NCBI GenBank assembly: GCA_013396755.1
Contig: VWZF01005920.1
Location: 186,001 to 250,000 of the forward strand
Origin: Sclerurus mexicanus
Lineage: Eukaryota; Chordata; Aves; Passeriformes; Furnariidae
Direction: 5' to 3'
Length of the DNA: 64,000 nt
The notes under the pieces are model-generated. The model worked only from the letters and a program-made list of their open reading frames with translations, ran no database searches and was not told where the DNA came from. Of the stretch, positions 22,485-33,239 are shown in pieces. Each line of letters begins with the position of its first letter. Positions within the stretch are counted from its first letter, which is position 1. A program made the translations under genes and the position numbers.

Positions 22485-25400
22485 GCGTTTCCTCCCCTAC
22501 TAAGAAGGAAAATTCATTAGGAAATGGGAGGTTCCCAGACACTTTTGCAAGGAGAGCCTGTATTAAATGAGCTGCTTTAATGAGATAGACAAGTTATAAT
22601 CAGCATTTCTAATCTTCTCTGGGGTCTGAGTTGTACAGATTAAACAACAAACCGCTGCTGTGAGATTCCCTGCCACGAATTTCTCCAGCGCTTGGCAAAA
22701 ACACCTTCCCAGTCCCTTGTCCCCAACTAACCAGGAGGCAAATCCACAGCAGAGCTCCCAAGGGATTCCTGCAGCTTGGGAGGGGGCCAGGGATGGGGCA
22801 GAGCATTCCAGGAGGGGGCCGGTCCAGCCCAGAAATGTGGGGATGTGCGGGATGGGTTCGGAATGTTAAGCAGAGAGGGGTTTGGGGGCCGAACGATAAA
22901 AAGGGAATAAACTGCCTCCCCTCAGCAAAGCTTGTAGCAGTTTCTGATGACATTTAAAGCTACTTTTTCTGTTGGATCTGCAGACTCTGTGCCCTTTCAT
23001 GAACATTCAGCTGTTTGGACTCCATGCTCCAAACTGGGAGGTTTTGTTTGTTTTCCCTCCTGCAAACTAAGGACGTGTCAGGGCTTGATGAAATCACCAC
23101 CCTTCACTTCCAGCACTGAAATCCTTTATCCAAGTACAATCAAAGGGCACAGCATGGACTGCCCCGACCTCTGCCTTTGGAGATCTCCAAGAAACATCAG
23201 ATTTGCAGGCTTGTCTCTATTGTTTATCATAGCAGGAAGGAAGGGAGGCTTAGCAACAGTATCTCTTTATCACTCCACCTGTCAGACAAATAAAGCTCTG
23301 GTATTAATCATAATCATCCGCACTCTTATCTGAAGCACAATCTTGGACTGAATCTCCCCAGCGTGATGCAGAGCCGGGCTTGGCTGGGCTGGGGGTGGGA
23401 AGGCAGAGAAGGAAATGAAAACTTTGTTGGGCTGGGCCGTGTCTGCAGGGGGTGATAACAAAGTGCAGTGCAGGGGAATTGCTCGGGAAAAAGGAAATAA
23501 AGTCTCCCCAGTTTAATCACACGGGCTCGAGGCTTGTTGGGGTAGAACCCACCTGTGAGTCACCAGGTGGTCGTTCAACGTCGGTCAAACCACCGGGTGG
23601 TATCTGCAGCCTCGTCTTTCAGCATCCTTGGTGATATCAGGGGTGACAACCTCCCAGCATCCTGGATTTTGGGGCAACAACACCAGAGGGAGCCCAAAGA
23701 GGCAGACTTGAGGTAGCAGGGCCCGTGGCTCTGAGCTGAGCTGGAGGTCACCCCTCCAAAGCCCTCCTCACCTGAGGGCCAGATGTCCCCTGGGAGCAGG
23801 GGTGACAGCCAGCACGCCGGTGGTGTTTAATGCGCCTCCAGCCAACGTCGCAGGAGATGCTACAGCTCATTTCTGCTCAGGCACCTTGTGTGGATGATGA
23901 ATGTTCTTTAATAGCTGCAATATTTAGTGTTTAATGTAAAATCACTCGCTCCAAATGCTTTGCACTCGCAAGGTTATGAGGCTCGATTTACGCCTGACTG
24001 CAGAGTTGACAAATCCACCCTGGGCCAACGCAGCTGCCGGGCACAGATGTAAGTGGGGAGAGGCTTTGCCACCTCATCTCACCTTTTATGCCCTTCCACC
24101 AAGGTATTTGCTCTATACATCCCCCCCAAAGCCAGCATTCTGTCAGTAATGGGCTCCTTACAGCTCCCTATAGACATTTTCTCCCATGTGCTTCAGTCTC
24201 AGCTGAAGAAAACGTTCCCGTCCAGAAAAACCCTCTGGTGCAGCCAAACTCTCTCTGCTCTGACTTTCCATCCCTACCACGATCATGTTTTGAGCTTTCC
24301 AGTCCAATCCCATCCCATCCCATCCCATCCCATCCAGGAGCTGGCAGAGGGAAAAGGCCACGAAGGGAGGAAGGAGGCACCTGCCTAAAAATGAAAATAC
24401 AGTCTGTGCTTGGGGACACCGAGGAGGAAAGGACCATGAGGGCTCCAGCCTGGCACTGGGTGCCCCCCATGTGCTGGCCCATGCTCTGTAATTGCAGGGA
24501 GGGCCCTGGGGGGCAGCTGAGCTCTTGGAACAGCAACAAATAGGATTTCTTGGAGGAATGGCTGCTTAAAATCCAGGCACTGGCATCAGGAACGCAGCAA
24601 TCCACTCCCGTCACTGTCATTTACTTTGTGCTGCTGGTGGTTGCCTAGGGGGGGAAACAGGCAGAGATTTGAAAGACAGTGCTAATTTAATTTGCCAGTA
24701 TGAATAAAGATAAGACCGTAAAGCATGTTAATGAAGCTACAGTATCACATCATTCACATGCAAGGGAAACACTGCCTTGCTCAGATCCTGATTGTCTTTT
24801 CCACGTTCAAAACTGATTAAAACGGGAAGAGGCCGTTTCATTACACGCCCTCCCATGAAAGGCACTGTTCTTGCAGGGACACATGTAGAGAAAGCTGCGG
24901 GAGGAAAGAGAGATGCCTCTTGTCGTGGTCAGTTCAATGCACAGATCCAAGTCCATTCCCCACATCAACGCGCTTTACCTGCTCACACCTGTTTGTCTTA
25001 GTTTTACACCTCTGTGGGGCTCTTTCTCTCTCCTTCCTGTGCCAATTCACAGAAGCAAATTGCCCAGATGATGCTTTTTAAGAAAAAAAAAACCACTGCA
25101 AACCCCCAGGGAGCAAATGATGCCCCTGGAAGAAGGTGAAAGATTTTCTTCTCGGTTAAGCAAATTAGAACTTAGCAAAAAAACCCAACTTCTCAGCAGC
25201 AGATGAAAATCCTTGCTGGCTCCCTGGAGCACCCAGGAGGGTTCCCAGGCAGGGGTTGTCATCAGGTCCTGGCTTCAGAAAGCAGGGGAGATTCACTGTG
25301 TGCCTGCAAAGAGGCAGAACTCTGCTCTTTACAGATAGGAAGGTTTGTGCTTCTCACTGAGGTCGGGGGGAAATTGGTCCCCAAGTCCATAGGAGAACAG

Positions 25401-25708
25401 CCAGCCAATGTCTGCAACTCAGAAAGAAAAAAGCATATGATTATTAAAATTAATTGCCTCTCAAGCCCCCTTAATCTTGATTTAAGTGCGTGAGAAGGGT
25501 GGATTTGCTGCTCTGAGCAAGGGGGTGGAGGGGAATTTGAGGAGATTTTGGAAAAGGAGTAAAAGCACCTTCCTTGCTGTGTAGGAAAAGCTCAACGAGG
25601 CATTTGGGAGCTTGGTCCATGATGTGCCAGCTGGAAGGCTGGGTGGGTGCCCTGTTCCAGAACAAACACCACCATAATTGTGCCCTTTCACTTAAAAAAA
25701 GGCAAAAC
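22485..25708. other. Long unique non-coding stretch
   Basis: Holds a pair of inverted E-boxes (CACCTG 23550-23555 and CAGGTG 23564-23569), a (CCCAT)n run at 24307-24335, and an AT-rich repeat-free block at 24680-24780. No exon or RNA gene recognised in 3.2 kb. Confidence 0.5.
24307..24335. repeat. (CCCAT)n short microsatellite
   Basis: Five to six uninterrupted CCCAT units. Confidence 0.9.
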
Positions 25709-25972
25709 TCATGGAATCATGGAAACACTTGGGTTGGAAAAGCCCTCAGAGATCCAATGGAGTCCAACCATTCCCCCAGCACTGCCAAGCCCATCACTGA
25801 CCGTGCCACTTGATAAACCCCTCCAGGGATGGGGACTCCACCACTGCCCTGGGCAGCTGTGCCAGGGCTGGACAGCCCTTTTTCATGGATAAATTCTCCC
25901 TAGCTGACAACAACCTGAGGTGGTTTCCTCTTGTCCCTGGGAGAAGCTCCACCACCACTCCCACCCTGCCCA
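25709..25972 (-). mobile_element. CR1 fragment, type B
   Basis: Antisense start TCATGGAATCATGGAAACAC, type B tail to the GGGAGAAGCTCC block. It is somewhat divergent. Confidence 0.9.
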
Positions 25973-27407
25973 AGGACGGGAGGAGAGCAGGATTAGGGGC
26001 TCTGGGCCATTAAAGGCCTCCTGTTTCAGATCTGATTCCCAAAATCCCTGGGCAGGGCTGGGAAAGAGAAGGGGTAATAAAGAGAAGTGATATTTATTGA
26101 GTGTGTCATACACTTACCCCAGCTTTTATCTTCAAGCAGCTTTCGCAAATCTCATCTCTAAGGATTTACTTTTCCCTTCTGCCTCAGCTCCCTTTGCCAC
26201 TCTGGCTCCTTTTTCTTGCTGCCCGGCAGCGCCTCTTGCTCCTTCCTCTGTCTAGTAAAAGGCCATGAATCCAGGAAATTCATGAACTCCCGGAAAGTTA
26301 TAGCTCTTAAAAAAAGTATTCATTTGCAATGTGAGAAATGGTTTGATGTATATCTAAACCTGGCTGACTTTATGGAGCCGTTCCAGCGCAGGTCGGGATT
26401 GCAACGCCGTATATCTGTCTGTAATTACTCGGCCTTAACTGCTGCTCAAACCTTGTGCTTTGCAAAGAAAAGCTACAAGAAAACAAACCCGCTCCTGCCT
26501 TGCCCTGAGTGTCCCGGGAGAAACCTGGGAGAGGCTCCTCGGGGTTAATCGCCCGAAATCAATAAAGCGGGGCCAGTTTTACAGCCGAGGGGATTGCACA
26601 AAAGCCAAAGCATTGCACTTCAGAAAGCCATGAATTAGTCGAAACGATAAATATTGGGCACTCTCTGCTCTTCTTTGGGGCTCTAAAGCTTCGCACGTCG
26701 ACTCGAACGAAGTGTTCAGGCTTTTTTTCCCCCTACATCCACACAAGAAAGCTTTGTGTTTTCTCTTTGGTTTCTTTTTTTTAATCCCTTTTAATGAGAG
26801 AAGGAATTCTCCTGTAATCACATGCCTTGAGGAGCCAGGGCTTTATGATACGAGACGTGGAAAACACTGGTGATATTTAGCACGACGACACAGTCAGCAG
26901 CTGGTTCCTCCCAGAAAGGAAAATTTGTGTTCAAATTCGACTAATTTTTTTTTCCTTTTGTATTTTTATGGGTAAAAATGGGCTCTTTTCTCCAGTGATC
27001 TTTGCATGCTGAGAACTCGAAAAATTAGTTTTGGCAGGAGTTTTTCCAGGGTCCTTCTCTATTTATCTGTTGTAAGGGGTGCAAAAGGCAATGCTGGGTT
27101 TGCACAGCCTTGGGGATCCCCCAGTGCACGTGGTGGAAAAAGGGAGGCTCTCCACAGATATTTCAACACTCACAGGTATTTAGTAGAGCAGCCACCCACT
27201 GTCACAGCCTCTGTTTCTTCTCTCTGCCCCACAATTTTTCTCCTTTGCAGAATCTCAGGAAGGTTTATAAACCCAGGCCCTGATTTCTTCTCCAGCCTGT
27301 TCAGTGCTGTCCTGTCCCCAACCCTTCCAGTCCAGTCCTGAGCATGGGAAGAGGATTTGCTTCCAGTGGTGCTGCCATTACCATTGTGATGGTTTGAAAC
27401 TCAAAGA
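25973..27407. other. Unique non-coding sequence
   Basis: 26260-26480 is repeat-free, mixed AT-rich with several CpG, and has a conserved-element look. The 110-codon plus frame at 26216-26548 has no domain I recognise. Confidence 0.5.
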
Positions 27408-27618
27408 TGATCAGTTTAGGGTTAAAAGAGAAGTTTTCTACACTGAGGGTGGGCAGGCCCTGGCACAGGGTGCCCAGAGAAGCTGTGGCTGCCCCATCCC
27501 TGGAAGTGTCCAAGGCCAGGATGGAGCACCCTGGGCTGGTGGGACCTGTCCCTGCCCATGGTAGGAGTGGAATGAGGTGGCCTTTGTGGTTCCTTCCAAC
27601 CCAAAGCATCCCAAGATT
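27408..27618 (+). mobile_element. CR1 fragment, type A
   Basis: Sense copy beginning near the block equivalent to TTTAGGGTTAAAAGAGAAG and ending CCTTCCAACCCAAAGCATCC with a decayed octamer. The plus-strand frame gives REAVAAPSLEVSKARME, an ORF2 C-terminal remnant. Confidence 0.92.
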
Positions 27619-30121
27619 CCCAGTGCTTCTTGCAGAGAAGGATTTCACCCAGCTCTTGTCTCTGCTGCTGGAGGAGCACTTTGGCCCCTGCTTTGCTGGA
27701 ACTCCAAGCAAACACTTTCCCTGCCGTTTTTGCCAGCGCAAAGAATGACTCCAGGCTTGAGAAGACAGAGCACAGCACCACTGCCTTCAAAAGCCTGGGC
27801 TTGCTTTCCCCTCTCCTTCTGTTTTGATCATTTCATTTACGACACAGTCTGTTTGTCCACGTCAAAACTCCCTTTGAATCCTGGCCACAAAAAACAACAG
27901 AACGAAACGTTCCCGGTGCCGGCAATGAAACCTCAGCACCGAAATGAACATAATCATAAAAACCGGCTCGGGGTGACATTTGTGATGCAGCTCCACGACC
28001 AAATAACTACGGCTTAGAACAAGATAACTTCAGGATAAGTGACTCAATTCACGCTGTAATGCGAAGAGTCTGAAGGTTCATATTTATAACTCGCGACGTG
28101 CGAGAGGAGAAAATATATTTATTGCGCTTTTTCCAGCTGCTCTCCCAGATTGATGCCGGGATGTGTCGGTGGAATCGCTCTGCTCAGCCTCAGCTTCATC
28201 AGCAGCCCAATCCCAACCCGTCAGGCCAACATCAGCTCTGTTCATCTGCAGACCAATTCTGCAGGGTTATTAAGAAGGAGTCTCGCAGCGTCGATGCCTC
28301 TGTGCTTTGAGGAGCCAATCTGGAAAGCACAACACAAGTCCAGAGCCCTCGGTGCAGGAGCACGACCAGGGGCTGCAGAGCAGCCAGCGCCAATTCCTCA
28401 GCTCCTTCTTTTTGGGTTGAAAATGGAGACTAGGTCTGATTCTCCAGGGAATAATTTATACACTGAGAGGGTTCAGGGAAATTCTCGTCTGTCTGCTGAG
28501 AAACCCAACTATTTTACTGCTGTAAAATTAAATTCGGAATAAATGAGGTGAAGTTGGTTTTGGAGGGAAGGAGAAATACTGGAGGTCCACCAACTCCCCT
28601 CCCTCTCAGTGGCGTTTTAGTGTGTTTTACAGGTTCCCAGTGCTACAGGAAGGACCCAGCTCTGACTTGGGCACTGCTGGCCCCACCCTAACCCTGATGG
28701 CTCGTGGTTTCACACAACAGGACTGTCCTGGTGTCACCGTGACAGAGCCCAGCTCTTCGACTCTAGACTAAACCAACCAAACCAGATGATGAAACCATCT
28801 TCTCTCCCCCAGCTCCATCAACACAGAGCAAATGCCTGAATTCCTGATATCAGGGGTCGTTTCTTAGGACTCTTTGTGCCGTGGTGGAGCAGCCCAGGTG
28901 GCTGCCCCAACCCTGCAGGTGTCCTGTGATTCTCTGATTCTCTTTTTCCAACTTTCTCCTCTGCTGTTTAGTTGCACGAGTTGCTCTGAGCTCAAATGGC
29001 TGATCACTTCTCGATCTGCTGTGTCCCCACGCTGGCTGAGTTATGCAGCTGAGCTCAGGATGGAGCTGTGCTCAGCAAATTAAGGTTTGCAGGGATTTCG
29101 TCACTGTAAGCAGCTCCCACCGCCAGGACTGACTCCAGCAGCTCTGATGCCCCTGCCCTCCCCAGCTCTGGACATCTCAGTGCAACAGGGTAAGGGCCAG
29201 CGTGGGTGGGACTGCAATTGGAAGACATTAAATTAAACGCTCACTTGTGATCAATAAAAAATCGAGGTCAGATCTGCGCTGGTCTCAGGCACCCCTATAA
29301 CTGCACTGAAAGGTTTTTCAGGTCATCCCACAGTGGGATGAGACCCTGCAGCACTTCCACCTCCCCCAGCTCCAGCTCCAGCACCTGCACTTGCTGCAAA
29401 TGTTGATTTTTCTTGCAGAGATCACTGCATCCATCTCAGGATAAGCACTCACTTAGGAGACACGGATGGGAAAGCTGTCCCCATATCTCAGGCTTTCTGT
29501 AGCTTTCCCAGCATATAAAAGCCTCTTATTCCTTGCATTCATCACCAAGAACAGAAGCTTTGAATTCTTTGATTCCAGTAAACTACCACTTATCAGATAC
29601 ATGAAGTGAAAGACAGACAAAAGGAGAATGCAACAGAGAACCGCAGGACTGGGGGGCCGGTTTCTCCCTTGCTTTCCTGCTCAGCCTTTGGGCACATCAG
29701 AGGGAAGTGGTGCTCTGGGAGAGGGCCCCTTGCAGGCCCTGGCACAGGGGGCAGATGTGTATTTGGAGATAAGCTCCAGCTCTGCACTCAAATCCCCATT
29801 TAGCTCTCTGCCCAGTTACTCCTTGTTTTCGGGGCTCTGGGTTTGGCTCTGCTCGCCAGGAGATGAACAAACTGCCTGACACCGACGCAAAGCCTTCAGA
29901 TCCAGGGAAAGCCTCTTCTGGAGCAGCTGGGATATGGGGATAAGGTTCCCTGGCTCCAGGGGCACCCATCTGTGGAGCTACAGCAGCCCAGAGCGACTGG
30001 GGTGAAGAGGGGGGGCTGTAAAACCTCCCAGCAGCTGCTGGCTGACACAGCAAAGGTGTTTGGACATCACCGGGAGGCTTTTGGAGCCTCAAGGTCTCAT
30101 CTTGATATTATTTACCATGCA
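27619..30121. other. Long unique non-coding stretch
   Basis: 27880-28130 is repeat-free with many A/T-rich words and a CTCGC-GACGT-GCGAG hairpin (28090-28104), and looks like a candidate conserved element. The rest shows nothing recognisable. Confidence 0.5.
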
Positions 30122-30248
30122 ATTATAGAATGGTTTGGGCTGGAAAGGATCAAAAAGACCGTCTCGTTCCACCTCCTGCAGGGACACCTTCCACTCGACC
30201 AGGTTGCTCCAAGCTCCATCCAACTTGGCCTTGACAACTTCCAGGGAT
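30122..30248 (-). mobile_element. CR1 fragment, type A
   Basis: Starts ATTATAGAATGGTTTGGGC. The tail lacks the usual CCATGGGCAGG palindrome part and is truncated at CCAGGGATTT. An old, divergent copy. Confidence 0.85.
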
Positions 30249-30647
30249 TTTTATCAAGCCCTTTATCATAGCACTTGACCCGTTGTGAGGACGTTCTGGG
30301 GCTTGATCTCTCCTTCAAGGTGGGATGCACCATCCAAGCCCTTGAGTCATGGGGAGGAGATGAAGGAACCTCAGGAAGGTTGATGCATAAACCACAGTGG
30401 CATGGAATGTGCTGGGAGATGGAAAGCAGGTTGGAAGGATGTCTCTCCCCCTGGAGCTCAGAGAGGAGAATGGGAAGGACATTCCCTTTGCACCTTGCCA
30501 AGAACATTGAGGTGTCCCTGGAAAAGGAGGCATTGGTCACTTTGCCCCAGGGAAATCTCCAAGAGTGTCCAGGAAGTGTTCAGAGGACTGAGAGTTAGTT
30601 TGAGGGTCAGGACACTGAGTTGGTTTTGTTACTTTGAGAGGAGAAAA
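30249..30647. other. Unique sequence between opposed CR1 pieces
   Basis: About 400 bp without recognised content. Confidence 0.5.
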
Positions 30648-30731
30648 AGATGTCCCTGCCCGTGGCAGAGGGTTGGATTGACCAGGTGGCCTTTAAAGGT
30701 CCCTTCCAACCCAAACCATTCTTTGATACTC
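30648..30731 (+). mobile_element. Short CR1 fragment, type A
   Basis: Only the last 84 bp of a sense copy: TGTCCCTGCCCGTGGCAG to CCCAAACCATTCTTTGATAC. Confidence 0.85.
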
Positions 30732-32917
30732 CAGGTACTATTTGTCCTGGTGTCACTGTGGGCAATTCCTCTGTCTTCACGTGGACCTATGTCTATTCAC
30801 CTCCCAGGAAGCTGGGAATGACTTCTCCATGCAGAAATAACTTCACCTCGTATAACTGTGAAGCTCCAGGACCAGATCCAGCCACCATTTTTAAGATAAA
30901 CATCAGTCTGTACACGCCTGAATCCCCACTGACATCTCTGAGGCTGCAAGACATCAGTCCTGTCATCAGATGAACACGTTCAGAACCAGCAGAAGAAACC
31001 AACCAGCAGAACCCCTTCCCTCCCAAGAAACATCCCTGACCTGGAGGGTTCTCCAGTAATAAGACGATCCGAGCAATGCAGGCTTTGAAGCTGCCTGATA
31101 AATCCTCATGCTGCTCTCTGCTGCGAGCAGGGAGAGCTGTCAGAGCTTCAGAGGCAAAACTCTTCCTGTGTCCCCACCAAAGCGCTCCTGCACGGAGAAC
31201 GCCCGGCGGTGGATGCTCCTTTGAAGGTGAAACCTTGTTGAAACAAGAAGCAGCCCCTTGTTTTGTGCTGTTGGCTTCCACTGAAGGGAGCAGGGCAGGA
31301 AGGGCGCGTGGGATCTCTGGGATTTTCCCACTCCTTCTCATGAAAGGCCCATGGGGGCACGGCAGGAATGTTCAGTGTTCAACGAGGCAAAGGGCAAGCA
31401 GGTAAAAATGTCAGGAAAAAGTGAAGCATCACAGAACTCCTTTGTCAAACACAACCCATCCCTCTGGCTCTCCGAGGCACCAGGTTTCCTTGGAAACTGC
31501 ACAAATGCCGACAGGGAGCAGGACTGATAAATCAGGAACGTGTTTGACCACCCCACGGCTTCTGGTGGCCAGTCTATCAGACAACCATATCATGACCTCA
31601 AGGCTCTTTGGGCTTGTAGGGGTCTCAGGGCTTGCTCTAGGTGCTTCTCTTCCACCAGGACTGCAAGGTGAGCCCTCCAGCAGTTCCAGGGCGGCCGTGG
31701 AAGACACGGAGCTGGGCTGGTGAGGAGTGTGAGCACATCCCACCTCGGAGACAGGGCTGGGCTAAACACACCTGAGAGTGGGGTCGGGTGGGCTGATGCA
31801 CATCAGGGGTTATCAAACGTCCTCTGGGGTGGGAGGCTCCTCTGCTGAGATCCTGCCGCTCCTCTCTGTTATCAGAGCAAAGGGATCCTGAAAGGGCCAT
31901 AAAACAAGAGTGACCTGTGGGTGCCACCACGCAGGGACCCGGAGAACAACGAGCTGATGGATTGCCAGCAATATTTTCCACAATATTTGACCAGCTCTTT
32001 AAGGGCACAGCAATCCAAACCAGAACGAGGGGTTGGAGTCTCAGTTTCCATCCACAGACTGGGAAAAAAAAAGCCAAATGCTGATTGTCTGGTGCAGAAA
32101 AGGCAAAGCACATTCAGGCTCTGATTTTCTTTCTTTCTCCCTCTGAAAAAAAAAAAAAAAAGAAAAAAAGGAAGGAGAGCTTCCATTTTATTAAGCCATT
32201 TGCTGTTGAGAAAAGATATTGGGAAGGAAAATAAGCGAGCAGGGCCCACTTGACGACCTTGTCCACATGAAGATGAATGACCCAAACCTGCTCAAACCCT
32301 GATTATACACCCTGCGGAAATGGGTTTGTTCACTTGCACGGGGTGGACATGGAAAAGGAGCTCCGGAGACAGGCCAGCAGAGAGAGAGGGAGATGAAAAA
32401 GCACGAGCAGCTGCCTTCCAGTAAATGCTCTCAGCCTCACATTTTCATTAGTCCTAAATTCAATCACAGTTTAAAGGAAGCAAAAGATAAAGAGTGAGGG
32501 AGCGTTTAAAGGATTCTTCAGAGAGAGAGAGGGAGAGAAAGAGCTTTGCTTCACCATTAAAAGCCTGACTAAAAGTTATTGTCATTATTCACATTAGCAC
32601 TGTGCCCAGAGGCCCCAGGCAAGACGAGATTCCCACCGTGTGGAATGTGTGTGGGATGAGCCTGGAGGTGGGAGAAGGAGGTGAGAAGCTGCAGCTGGTG
32701 GTGTGTGGCACGGCTGGAGAAGCTGTGCCAGGAGAGTGGCTGTGCCCCTGCAACATCTGCATGGGCTGGGGGGTTCTCCCCTGCTCCCTGATTCCTGCAG
32801 CTTAAAGACATGCGAGGGACAGGGGGATTAAACCAGCACAGGAGCAGGGATGGCAATAACACGAGGATTGTTGTGAGAACCACTGTCTGTGCAGGAGAAA
32901 AGGGCTGAGCAGCTCTG
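30732..32917. other. Unique non-coding stretch
   Basis: Contains 16 A at 32146-32161 followed by another A run, a GA-rich patch at 32519-32543 and a repeat-free AT-rich block at 32400-32620. The 182-codon minus frame at 30793-31341 has no domain I recognise. Confidence 0.5.
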
Positions 32918-33239
32918 CAGTGCCTAAAGGGGCTCCAGGAGAGCTGGAGAGGGACTTGGGACAAGGCACGGAGGGACAGGATACAGGGAATGGCTTCCCA
33001 GTGCCAGAGGGTGGGTTTAGGTTGGATATCAGGGATAAATTCTCCCCTGGGAGGGTGGGCAGGCCCTGGCACAGGTTGGGCAGAGAAGCTGTGGCTGCCC
33101 CATCCCTGGAAGTGTCCAAGGCCAGATTGGAGCACCCTCGGCTGGTGGGAGGTGTCCCTGCCCATGGCAGGGGGGGGCATTGGATGGGCTTTAATGTCCC
33201 TTCTAACCCAAACCATTCCATGACTCCATGATTCTATGA
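32918..33239 (+). mobile_element. CR1 fragment, type A, with intact 3' terminus
   Basis: The clearest sense copy. It starts in GCCTAAAGGGGCTCCAGGAG and keeps the full tail and terminal octamers (CCATGACTCCATGATTCTAT). A 103-codon plus frame (32920-33231) is the decayed ORF2 C-terminus. The 3' terminus of ATTCTATG type identifies CR1. Confidence 0.96.

Noticed and set aside
28926..28944. Octamer-like GTGATTCTCTGATTCTC
   Set aside because: No CR1 body next to it, so it is likely chance.
29728..29752. CR1-like words GCAGGCCCTGGCACAGGG
   Set aside because: Match is limited to about 18 bases with no CR1 sequence on either side.
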